From assembly GCA_964539415.1 (NCBI GenBank), contig CAZIID010000010.1, positions 1 through 17,199 of the forward strand: DNA of 17,199 nt, given 5' to 3'. The translations under genes were made by a program, and so were the position numbers. Positions 12,433 to 17,199 of the stretch are shown piece by piece. Position 1 is the stretch's first letter. The number at the start of each line of letters is the position of its first letter. The notes under the pieces were generated by a model. That model had not been told where the DNA came from. It searched no databases and was given only the letters and a program-made list of their open reading frames with translations. This DNA comes from CAYQFQ01 sp964539415 (GTDB taxonomy: Bacteria > Patescibacteriota > Minisyncoccia > Phycocordibacterales > GWA1-40-21).

Positions 12433-13512
12433 TCAACTTGCTATAATTCCTCCCCCAATACACACTTCTTCATCATAAATCACAGCAGATTGACCTGGAG
12501 TTACAGATTTCTGAGGGTTTGTAAAATTCAATTCTAATCCATCAGGTGTTCTTTTTATTTTACATTCTTCAACTGGCTGTCTATAACGAATTCTCGCTTG
12601 ATAAATTTTACCTTCTTCTATATCACCTGAAATTAAGTTCACTTTTTCTAATAAAACCTTTTTTGATTCCTCATTTTTTATCAATTCCAAATCTTGAGAA
12701 ACAACGAGAATGTTTTTATCAAAATCCTTAGCGATAATATAGTAAGGTTTATCATTTGGACTCTTTTTTTCTATTTTGAATCCGTGTCTTTCACCAAGGG
12801 TAAAAAAGAATACACCAGAGTGTGTGCCAATCTTTTCACCTTTTTCATTTATTACATCACCAGCTTTTTCTTTTATGTAATTCTTAAGAAAATCTTTTAC
12901 GTCAACTTTACCCATAAAACAGAGTCCTTGGCTGTCCTTTTTTGTTGCATTCGCCAAATCATATTTGAGAGCAAGTCTTCTTACTTCAGGCTTATCTATA
13001 TCCCCCACTGGAAATAAAGTTTTTGAAAGCTCATTTTGAGTAAGAGTCCAAAGAAAATATGACTGATCTTTATTGTTATCCTTACCAGCTAGCATTAAAG
13101 TCTTTTTATTTTCTTTATCTTCCGCAACTCTTGCATAATGTCCGGTCGCAACGTAATCGGCGCCTAGCTCCATAGCTTTTTTAAAAAAACCTCCAAACTT
13201 TACATATTTATTACACATAACATCAGGATTAGGAGTTCTGCCTGCTCTGTATTCAGAAATCATATAATCTACAACATCCCTCTTATATTCTTCTTCAAGA
13301 TTTAAAGTTAAAAATGGGATATCGAGTTTTGCACAAACTCGCATTGCGTCTAATCGGTCTTCTTTCCAAGTACATTCTGTATATTCTGGTTTCCAAACCT
13401 TGATAAAAACTCCAGTTACATCAAAGCCTGCTTCTTTTAATAAAGCAGCAGAAACAGAACTGTCCACGCCTCCAGACACTCCAACAAACACTTTTTTGCC
13501 ATTTTTTTGCAC
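12433..13512 (-). CDS. mnmA: tRNA-specific 2-thiouridylase MnmA
   Basis: MnmA activates U34 of tRNA-Lys, -Glu and -Gln with ATP and inserts sulfur to give 2-thiouridine. The 359-residue protein has the PP-loop GVSGGVDSS (11-19), the catalytic Cys in GRTPNPDVMCNKYVKF (C100) and the second Cys in DSQGLCFMG (C198), which forms the persulfide/disulfide pair. The tRNA contact GKDNNKDQSYFLW and the C-terminal beta barrel ending VTPGQSAVIYDEEVCIGGGI are also present. Length is normal. The start is GTG at 13512, preceded by a good promoter only five bases away; an ATG alternative would cut into the conserved N-terminus. No Shine-Dalgarno sequence is visible. It ends 66 bases before the ATP-cone gene. 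Confidence 0.97.
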   Translation of the reverse strand: MQKNGKKVFVGVSGGVDSSVSAALLKEAGFDVTGVFIKVWKPEYTECTWKEDRLDAMRVCAKLDIPFLTLNLEEEYKRDVVDYMISEYRAGRTPNPDVMCNKYVKFGGFFKKAMELGADYVATGHYARVAEDKENKKTLMLAGKDNNKDQSYFLWTLTQNELSKTLFPVGDIDKPEVRRLALKYDLANATKKDSQGLCFMGKVDVKDFLKNYIKEKAGDVINEKGEKIGTHSGVFFFTLGERHGFKIEKKSPNDKPYYIIAKDFDKNILVVSQDLELIKNEESKKVLLEKVNLISGDIEEGKIYQARIRYRQPVEECKIKRTPDGLELNFTNPQKSVTPGQSAVIYDEEVCIGGGIIAS

Positions 13513-13517
13513 GACTA

Positions 13518-13547
13518 TTTATAACACAAATAGATACTATATATCAA
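13518..13547 (-). promoter_or_regulatory. mnmA promoter
   Basis: On the minus strand TTGATA (13542-13547), an 18-base spacer and TATAAA (13518-13523), preceded by TGT, end five bases before the GTG start. The transcription start would fall at or just after the first base of the start codon, suggesting a leaderless or near-leaderless message. Confidence 0.6.
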
Positions 13548-13559
13548 ACGGTTCTTGTT

Positions 13560-13640
13560 CGTCTTTGCGAGTGAGGTATTCCGAACGTGGCAAACCATCT
13601 TTTTTTAATACTGGATTGCCGCGCTTCGCTCGCAATGACG
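13560..13640. repeat. Palindromic repeat, short form (copy 2)
   Basis: The left end reads CGTCTTTGCGAGTGAGG and the right end GCTTCGCTCGCAATGACG. The outer 12 bases are inverted copies with one mismatch. The middle reads AACCATCTTTTTTTAATACTGGATTG, a short spacer between the two halves. It equals copy 1 (2001-2160) without the 85-base insert. The reverse complement of its right half is identical over the first 29 bases to the arm at 17110-17142. It lies just upstream of the mnmA promoter. Confidence 0.85.
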
Positions 13641-13692
13641 GAGCGGATGAATTACCCGCTCGAACGACTGATATGAATCTTTCATTCAGTCG
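13641..13692. repeat. Two small hairpins next to repeat copy 2
   Basis: GAGCGG (13641-13646) pairs with CCGCTC (13656-13661), extended by near-complementary inner bases. Directly after, CGACTGATATGA pairs with TCATTCAGTCG (13665-13692) with one bulged base. The GAGCGGAT(G/A)AAT word that opens the first hairpin also follows the repeat arm at 17110-17142 (around 17147-17158), so it may belong to a longer form of the repeat. Confidence 0.45.
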
Positions 13693-13711
13693 GGCAGAGG
13701 CTTCGGAACAC

Positions 13712-13742
13712 AAAACCAGTGACTTTTTTTGTCGCCGGTTTT
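13712..13742 (-). terminator. Terminator-like hairpin after the DUF2157-like gene
   Basis: AAAACCAGTGAC (13712-13723) pairs with GTCGCCGGTTTT (13731-13742) around a seven-base loop, with one mismatch and one G-U pair. On the minus strand the stem ends in TTTT followed by GTGTT. It starts about nine bases after the stop codon of the membrane protein gene, so it most likely ends that operon. Confidence 0.65.
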
Positions 13743-13750
13743 ATGAAATA

Positions 13751-14767
13751 CTATATTGTTGCAGATTTAATATATTTCTTATTAATATATATCGCCAAGT
13801 AACCAAGTCCGATTATTACAATACCAATAAATATTAAAGCTATTGGCCAACCTGTAATGTTTGAAAAATACTGAGCCGTTATTCTTATAAGATAAGCTAC
13901 CAAGAAAAGCATACCTATAAATAAAAATGCTGATTTCTTTAAGTAAACACTTCCAAACAATGTTGCTAAAAGTATTAAAGGAAAAAGTCCTGACCATATA
14001 GCTGGAGCAGTAGAGCTTCCACCAAAAATACTTGAACCTGTCATTACATTCAAAGCAAAAGACGCACCTAATACTCCCAAAATACCAAAGATATCAAAGA
14101 ATGAAGAAAAGGGTCTTTGCCTTATTTGTAAAAAATATCCAAAGGATAAATAGCTAAATCCAACAAGTATCACCCTATAAAGATCAAAGTTTTGACCAAA
14201 TCTATTAATTGAATTTGAAATCATTACATTTGTGATGGAGAAAAATAGCCAAGTTCCAAAAACTGCGTTAAATAAAGTAAATACATCTTTCTTTGTAAAA
14301 AACTGTGTAAGTCCAAACTGTAACAAAAGAAGGAAAGGAATAAGAATGGTAAACAAATTCATATTGGCTTCTGTAATAAATTTTTCAAACATTACAAAAT
14401 AACCAAAAGAAGTTAGTATTGCAGAAAGAATGTAAAAAACATTATCAAGTTTTCCTAAAGTATTTGTTTTAGATAAAGCCAATGAACCGAGAAAGAAAGC
14501 AACACCAGTACCAAAAGTCGCTAGAACTCTCGTACCGTAGGACATTGTCATCCAATTTTGAGCTACAAGAATGATAAGCCCTATAAGAACGATAATACCT
14601 CCAATGAAATATAATATTTCTGATACACCAAATCTTCTAATAATGGAGTTCCCAGAATTTGCATTATCAATTTTCGGCAATCCAATAGCTGAAGTAACCT
14701 CATTCTTACTAATAAGGCCACTATTTACTGCAACTCTTAAATCATTTAGTATCTTTTCCTTATCCAT
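13751..14767 (-). CDS. DUF2157-like polytopic membrane protein
   Basis: The 338-residue protein starts with a soluble helical head of about 45 residues, MDKEKILNDLRVAVNSGLIS and then KNEVTSAIGL, typical of the N-terminal part of DUF2157 proteins. About nine to ten membrane helices follow, for example ILYFIGGIIVLIGLIILVA, VLATFGTGVAFFLGSLAL, LFTILIPFLLLLQFG and WPIALIFIGIVIIGLGYLAI. The C-terminus, INKKYIKSATI, is basic. The function of the family is unknown; transport or envelope roles are guesses. It follows the small bitopic gene by 26 bases and is probably in one operon with it. The match to DUF2157 is from memory of the head motif. Confidence 0.6.
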   Translation of the reverse strand: MDKEKILNDLRVAVNSGLISKNEVTSAIGLPKIDNANSGNSIIRRFGVSEILYFIGGIIVLIGLIILVAQNWMTMSYGTRVLATFGTGVAFFLGSLALSKTNTLGKLDNVFYILSAILTSFGYFVMFEKFITEANMNLFTILIPFLLLLQFGLTQFFTKKDVFTLFNAVFGTWLFFSITNVMISNSINRFGQNFDLYRVILVGFSYLSFGYFLQIRQRPFSSFFDIFGILGVLGASFALNVMTGSSIFGGSSTAPAIWSGLFPLILLATLFGSVYLKKSAFLFIGMLFLVAYLIRITAQYFSNITGWPIALIFIGIVIIGLGYLAIYINKKYIKSATI

Positions 14768-14793
14768 ATAATGTATATGTTAAAAATTAATAA

Positions 14794-15333
14794 CTATATT
14801 ACCCAACCAACAAAAACAAAGTTATAATTATAAGAAGTTCCAATATCTACAACTTTTGCATTTCCTTTACTATCAATCAAATTTATCTGATTATAATTTC
14901 TATTAACACCACCAAACAATTCAAAGATACCAGCATTGTAAGAATCTCCATTTCTTATAGAGAGACCGTCTGGTGAAATAGGATTGTTATCAAGTGTTAG
15001 CTTCTGTGCGTCTTCTAAAGATATTTGTGATTGAATACCATCAACAGCACTGTATTTGTAAATTTTTGGCGGATCTGTCTGTACATCATAATTACAACCT
15101 ATTTCTTTTGAATTTACTATTTCTGCAATTTTAATTTTTCCTTTTGCAACGGTATAGATATCTCCATTAAAACAGTATGATTTATTATAATCTCTTACAT
15201 AATAAAGAAAATCATATTTTGGAGTAATCGCCGACTTTGGCATATAAGAAAAAACCGCTACTAAAATTATAACTACAAGTGGTATAGCTATACCCAATAT
15301 TAATGCTATGTTTGATTTTTTATCTTGTTCCAT
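14794..15333 (-). CDS. Bitopic protein of unknown function, 179 residues
   Basis: I do not recognise this protein. Residues 1-7 are polar, residues 8-30 form one membrane helix or uncleaved signal (IALILGIAIPLVVIILVAVF), and the rest is an outward domain with many Tyr and Asn residues. Two Cys (C54 in KSYCFNGDIY and C80 in KEIGCNYDV) could form a disulfide. A segment PISPDGLSIRNGDSYNAGIF and a strand KVVDIGTSYNYNFVFVGWVI close the protein. No lipobox is seen. The gene has its own promoter and precedes the polytopic membrane gene by 26 bases, so the two products may act together in the envelope. Confidence 0.6.
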   Translation of the reverse strand: MEQDKKSNIALILGIAIPLVVIILVAVFSYMPKSAITPKYDFLYYVRDYNKSYCFNGDIYTVAKGKIKIAEIVNSKEIGCNYDVQTDPPKIYKYSAVDGIQSQISLEDAQKLTLDNNPISPDGLSIRNGDSYNAGIFELFGGVNRNYNQINLIDSKGNAKVVDIGTSYNYNFVFVGWVI

Positions 15334-15369
15334 ATTAAAAAATTAATTAAATTAAAATATCACTTATCT

Positions 15370-15400
15370 ATTATAACATAATGTCTCATATATGTGTCTA
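15370..15400 (-). promoter_or_regulatory. Promoter of the bitopic/DUF2157-like operon
   Basis: On the minus strand TAGACA (15395-15400), a 19-base spacer and a perfect TATAAT (15370-15375) give a start near 15363, about 30 bases before the ATG at 15333. The -35 lies in the loop of the inverted repeat CTCATATAT/ATATATGAG (15385-15393 with 15411-15419), which could serve as an operator. Confidence 0.6.
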
Positions 15401-15437
15401 CTTAATATTTATATATGAGGCTAATAATATAAACAAA

Positions 15438-15457
15438 AACCACCCCTAGGGTGGTTT
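15438..15457 (-). terminator. ychF terminator
   Basis: On the minus strand ACCACCC and GGGTGGT form a tight hairpin around a CTAG-type centre and are followed by TTTTTGTTT. It lies 17 bases after the ychF stop and ends that transcript before the next promoter. Confidence 0.88.
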
Positions 15458-15474
15458 AATACATTTTTAATGAC

Positions 15475-16572
15475 TTATATCTTAAACTCAATAACATCCC
15501 CATCTTTAACAATATATTCTTTTCCTTCAGTTCGTATCAATCCCTTTTCACGAGCATTACCGTTTGAACCAGCAGAAAGTAATTTGTCCCATTCTATAAC
15601 TTCAGCACGCACGAATTTATCTTTAAAATCTCCGTGAATAGCAGTTCCAGCTTCTGGTGCAGTCCATCCTTTTTGAATAGTCCAGGCTCTTGTTTCATCA
15701 ACACCCGTAGTAAAGTAAGTCATAAGACCAAGTAGATCATATCCTGCCTTAATAAGATTATCTATTCCATCATCTTTAGCTCCTAGACCTTCTCTCATCT
15801 CAACCTTTTCTGCACCCTCAAATTCGGAAAGTTCTTTTTCAACTCCAGCATCCACTACTACGTATTTAGCATTTATTTCTTTGAAGAAAGCTAAAAGTTT
15901 TTGATACCTTTCATCATTATTTTCGTCTAAATTTTTACCACCAGTTTTTTTATTCAAAACATATAAAATCGGCTTCATTGTTAAAAGACAAAGTTTTTTT
16001 ACTTCAACTATTTCAAATTCATCAAAAGAAACTGAACTTGCAAGTTTTCCATCTTCAAGAGCTTTTTTTACTCTCTCTAGTGCTCCATTTTCTATTACAG
16101 CAACCTTACTTCCTCTTCTGATTTCACTTTGTAAACTTCCAAGCCTTTTTGTTACAGTCTGCATGTCAGCCAAAACAAGTTCTAAATTTATAGTTTCAAT
16201 ATCTGAAAGTGGATCAATCTTGTTTGATACATGAATTACATTTTCATCTTCAAAAATACGTACAACTTCAGCTATGGCGTCTGTCTCACGAATGTTTGTA
16301 AGAAATTTATTACCGAGTCCTTCTCCAGCAGAAGCACCTTTTACAAGACCTGCAATATCTACGAATTCAACAGCTGCAGGGACAGTTTTTAATGATTTTG
16401 AAAAAGTAGAGAGTTTCCAAAGTCTTTCATCTGGCACAGCAACAACACCAACAGATGGATCTATTGTACAAAATGGATAATTTTCACAAGGCACAGCCTT
16501 ACGTGTCAGCGCATTAAAAAGTGTGCTTTTTCCGACATTTGGTAGACCTACAATTCCTATTGATAATGACAT
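15475..16572 (-). CDS. ychF: Ribosome-binding ATPase YchF (Obg-related)
   Basis: YchF is a universal TRAFAC P-loop protein that prefers ATP and binds ribosomes. The 365-residue protein has the P-loop GLPNVGKST (9-17), ENYPFCTIDPSVGVV (30-44), the switch VDIAGLVKGASAGEGLGNKF (71-90), the coiled region around LVLADMQTVTKRL, and a C-terminal TGS domain with ETRAWTIQKGWTAPEAGTAI and HGDFKDKFVRAEVI. H114, the catalytic His of the family, is present (NVIHVS). The nucleotide-specificity motif, usually NxxE, reads NKKT (207-210), so the Glu is replaced. Length is normal. TATTCT lies six bases before the ATG, a weak leaderless-type promoter. It is a single-gene unit with its own terminator. Confidence 0.97.
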   Translation of the reverse strand: MSLSIGIVGLPNVGKSTLFNALTRKAVPCENYPFCTIDPSVGVVAVPDERLWKLSTFSKSLKTVPAAVEFVDIAGLVKGASAGEGLGNKFLTNIRETDAIAEVVRIFEDENVIHVSNKIDPLSDIETINLELVLADMQTVTKRLGSLQSEIRRGSKVAVIENGALERVKKALEDGKLASSVSFDEFEIVEVKKLCLLTMKPILYVLNKKTGGKNLDENNDERYQKLLAFFKEINAKYVVVDAGVEKELSEFEGAEKVEMREGLGAKDDGIDNLIKAGYDLLGLMTYFTTGVDETRAWTIQKGWTAPEAGTAIHGDFKDKFVRAEVIEWDKLLSAGSNGNAREKGLIRTEGKEYIVKDGDVIEFKI

Positions 16573-16578
16573 CTTGTT

Positions 16579-16584
16579 AGAATA
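16579..16584 (-). promoter_or_regulatory. Weak -10 box of ychF
   Basis: TATTCT on the minus strand ends six bases before the ychF ATG, and TTTACT lies 17 bases further up. The match is only four of six at the -10, a level that also occurs by chance before operon-internal genes here, so support is limited. Confidence 0.3.
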
Positions 16585-16618
16585 CCGAAAAAAATGACAA
16601 AAGTAAAATTATTTTTTA

Positions 16619-16736
16619 CTTCGTCTTTGCGAGGTGAGTGTTGGGGAGGGACCCAACGCGCAAGACTCATTGAGAACTTTTGTATTCAAAAGGTCCAATG
16701 AGTGGACAGTTCCTGTAAGGAATAGAGCGACGAAGC
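16619..16736. repeat. Palindromic repeat with structured insert (copy 3)
   Basis: It begins CGTCTTTGCGAGGTGAG, as copies 1 and 2 do, and then carries the same insert as copy 1. The stretch 16661-16722 matches 2040-2101 at 59 of 62 bases. Hairpins: GTTGGG/CCCAAC (16640-16657), the long ACTCATTG...CAATGAGT stem (about 16665-16703) and TTCCT-GTA-AGGAA (16710-16722). CTTCGTC (16619-16625) can pair with GACGAAG (16729-16735), closing all three hairpins into one multibranched structure. Two of the helices differ from copy 1 by a compensatory pair. It lies upstream of ychF and next to the GIY-YIG unit. Confidence 0.85.
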
Positions 16737-16759
16737 AAACCATCCCCTTTTCTTCCTGT

Positions 16760-16792
16760 CGTCATTGCGAGCGAAGCGTGGCAATCCATCTT
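16760..16792. repeat. Repeat arm, downstream side of the GIY-YIG gene
   Basis: The arm reads CGTCATTGCGAGCGAAGCG, then TGGCAATCCATCTT. It is an inverted copy of 17110-17142 except for one base (T at 16779), and it matches the right half of repeat copy 2 in reverse complement. Confidence 0.9.
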
Positions 16793-16798
16793 CATTAA

Positions 16799-17095
16799 TC
16801 AGCCCATTATCTCATCAGACAAATCTTTCCATTCAGGGTTTTTACTTTCTATTAATAATATTTTCTTTTCTCTAGAACCTGCTTTTATTTGTTTTTCCAT
16901 TTCTATAGCACCAATCATAGATTCTCCTACTTCGTAATATACAAGCATGTGAACATTGTATTTTTTAGTAAAACCTTTTATAACATTATTTTTATGTTCA
17001 TAAACTCTTTTAACTAGATTACTAGTTACACCAGTATATAAAGTACCGTTTTTCTTATTTGTCATTATGTAAACACAAGGTGTTTTTTCATTCAT
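16799..17095 (-). CDS. Single-domain GIY-YIG endonuclease-like protein
   Basis: GIY-YIG proteins are small metal-dependent nucleases. This stand-alone 98-residue domain has VYI (8-10) and YTG (20-22) as the two signature triads, the catalytic Arg in SNLVKRVYEHK (R30) with H34 next to it, and the metal-binding Glu in GAIEMEKQIKAG (E67). It ends NPEWKDLSDEIMG, the tail typical of the UPF0213/YhbQ-like group. All catalytic residues are present, so it should be active. The protein has no DNA-binding domain of its own. It is enclosed by inverted 33-bp repeat arms, which suggests that it acts on or travels with those repeats. A role in DNA repair, as for other stand-alone members, is the alternative. 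Confidence 0.9.
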   Translation of the reverse strand: MNEKTPCVYIMTNKKNGTLYTGVTSNLVKRVYEHKNNVIKGFTKKYNVHMLVYYEVGESMIGAIEMEKQIKAGSREKKILLIESKNPEWKDLSDEIMG

Positions 17096-17109
17096 AATCT
17101 TATTTACTT

Positions 17110-17142
17110 AAGATGGATTGCCGCGCTTCGCTCGCAATGACG
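17110..17142. repeat. Repeat arm, upstream side of the GIY-YIG gene (copy 4)
   Basis: The arm reads AAGATGGATTGCCGCGCTTC, then GCTCGCAATGACG. It is the inverted partner of 16760-16792. It is followed by a GAGCGGATAAAT word like the one after repeat copy 2. Confidence 0.9.
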
Positions 17143-17160
17143 GAAGGGAGCGGATAAATC

Positions 17161-17199
17161 TCAATTTAATTTCTTTCTGTCTTTAAGAGGAGTCTGCGA
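17161..17199 (-). CDS. Possible C-terminal end of a gene cut by the window edge
   Basis: On the minus strand twelve open codons enter from the right edge, encoding SQTPLKDRKKLN, followed by TGA. The basic tail is plausible for a protein end, but the stretch is too short to identify or to separate from chance. Confidence 0.25.
   Translation of the reverse strand, partial: SQTPLKDRKKLN

Larger units (their letters stand above)
16760..17142 (-). mobile_element. Candidate mobile unit: GIY-YIG gene between 33-bp inverted arms
   Basis: The arms 16760-16792 and 17110-17142 are inverted copies with one mismatch in 33 bases. The outer ends are CGTCATTGCGAGCGAAGCG and the inner ends GGCAATCCATCTT. 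Between them lies only the GIY-YIG gene, with 6 bases after its stop and 14 before its start. The same arm sequence also forms the gene-less palindromes elsewhere in the window, where a short spacer replaces the gene. This resembles a gene-carrying element and its non-autonomous derivatives. No target-site duplication was found by eye, so movement is inferred only from the repeat pattern. Confidence 0.5.

Noticed and set aside
13400..13837. 145-residue plus-strand ORF
   Set aside because: It spans the 5' end of mnmA, the repeat copy 2 and the end of the DUF2157-like gene on the opposite strand; the translation is a shadow.
1..17199. CRISPR arrays, tRNA and rRNA genes
   Set aside because: No regularly spaced direct repeats, no cloverleaf with a GTTCGA-type T loop and no rRNA signature stretches were seen on either strand.

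Overview
The window comes from a small-genome, AT-rich bacterium and most resembles the Candidate Phyla Radiation (Patescibacteria), probably a Parcubacteria-type lineage. This is inferred from gene style. Ribosomal protein L13 is short. The alanyl-tRNA synthetase stops after its editing domain. Shine-Dalgarno sequences are rare in front of housekeeping genes. A bitopic surface protein and an actin-fold partner look like proteins I associate with that group. UGA is used as a stop, so the Gracilibacteria-type code is excluded. Nearly all genes are on the minus strand.

Layout. 1-1357 (minus): a heat-shock group of grpE, an unrecognised 99-residue gene, and the N-terminus of dnaK, each with its own promoter. 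1358-2232: an 875-base region without housekeeping genes. It holds a consensus plus-strand promoter followed by a terminated RNA of about 200 nt, a 49-residue membrane-peptide ORF with a strong ribosome binding site and a heavily structured mRNA, two terminators and a 160-bp palindromic repeat. 2233-6275 (minus): the infA-rpmJ-rpsM-rpsK-rpsD-rpoA-rplQ-rplM-rpsI operon, with a promoter upstream and a terminator downstream. 6373-9028 (minus): a single-pass surface protein and a PilM/FtsA-like actin-fold protein. 9086-13512 (minus): alaS, a family-4 uracil-DNA glycosylase that has lost its Fe-S ligands, an ATP-cone/nuclease fusion, and mnmA. 13751-15333 (minus): a polytopic DUF2157-like membrane protein and a small bitopic protein. 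15475-16572 (minus): ychF. 16622-17142: dispersed repeats, including a GIY-YIG nuclease gene enclosed by near-perfect 33-bp inverted arms.

Three things stand out. First, there is a family of dispersed palindromes with GTC(A/T)TTGCGAG-type ends. Two copies carry an extra insert of about 85 nt whose hairpins show compensatory base changes. Another pair of arms encloses a GIY-YIG nuclease gene, suggesting an autonomous/non-autonomous mobile-repeat system. Second, several genes have a -10 box exactly six bases before the start codon, the geometry of leaderless transcripts. In one of them the start codon and promoter sit inside a hairpin. Third, the UDG lacking Fe-S ligands lies beside an ATP-cone nuclease, which looks like an unusual DNA-maintenance pair.

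Homology statements come from recalled family motifs, not from searches. RNA structures were paired by eye.
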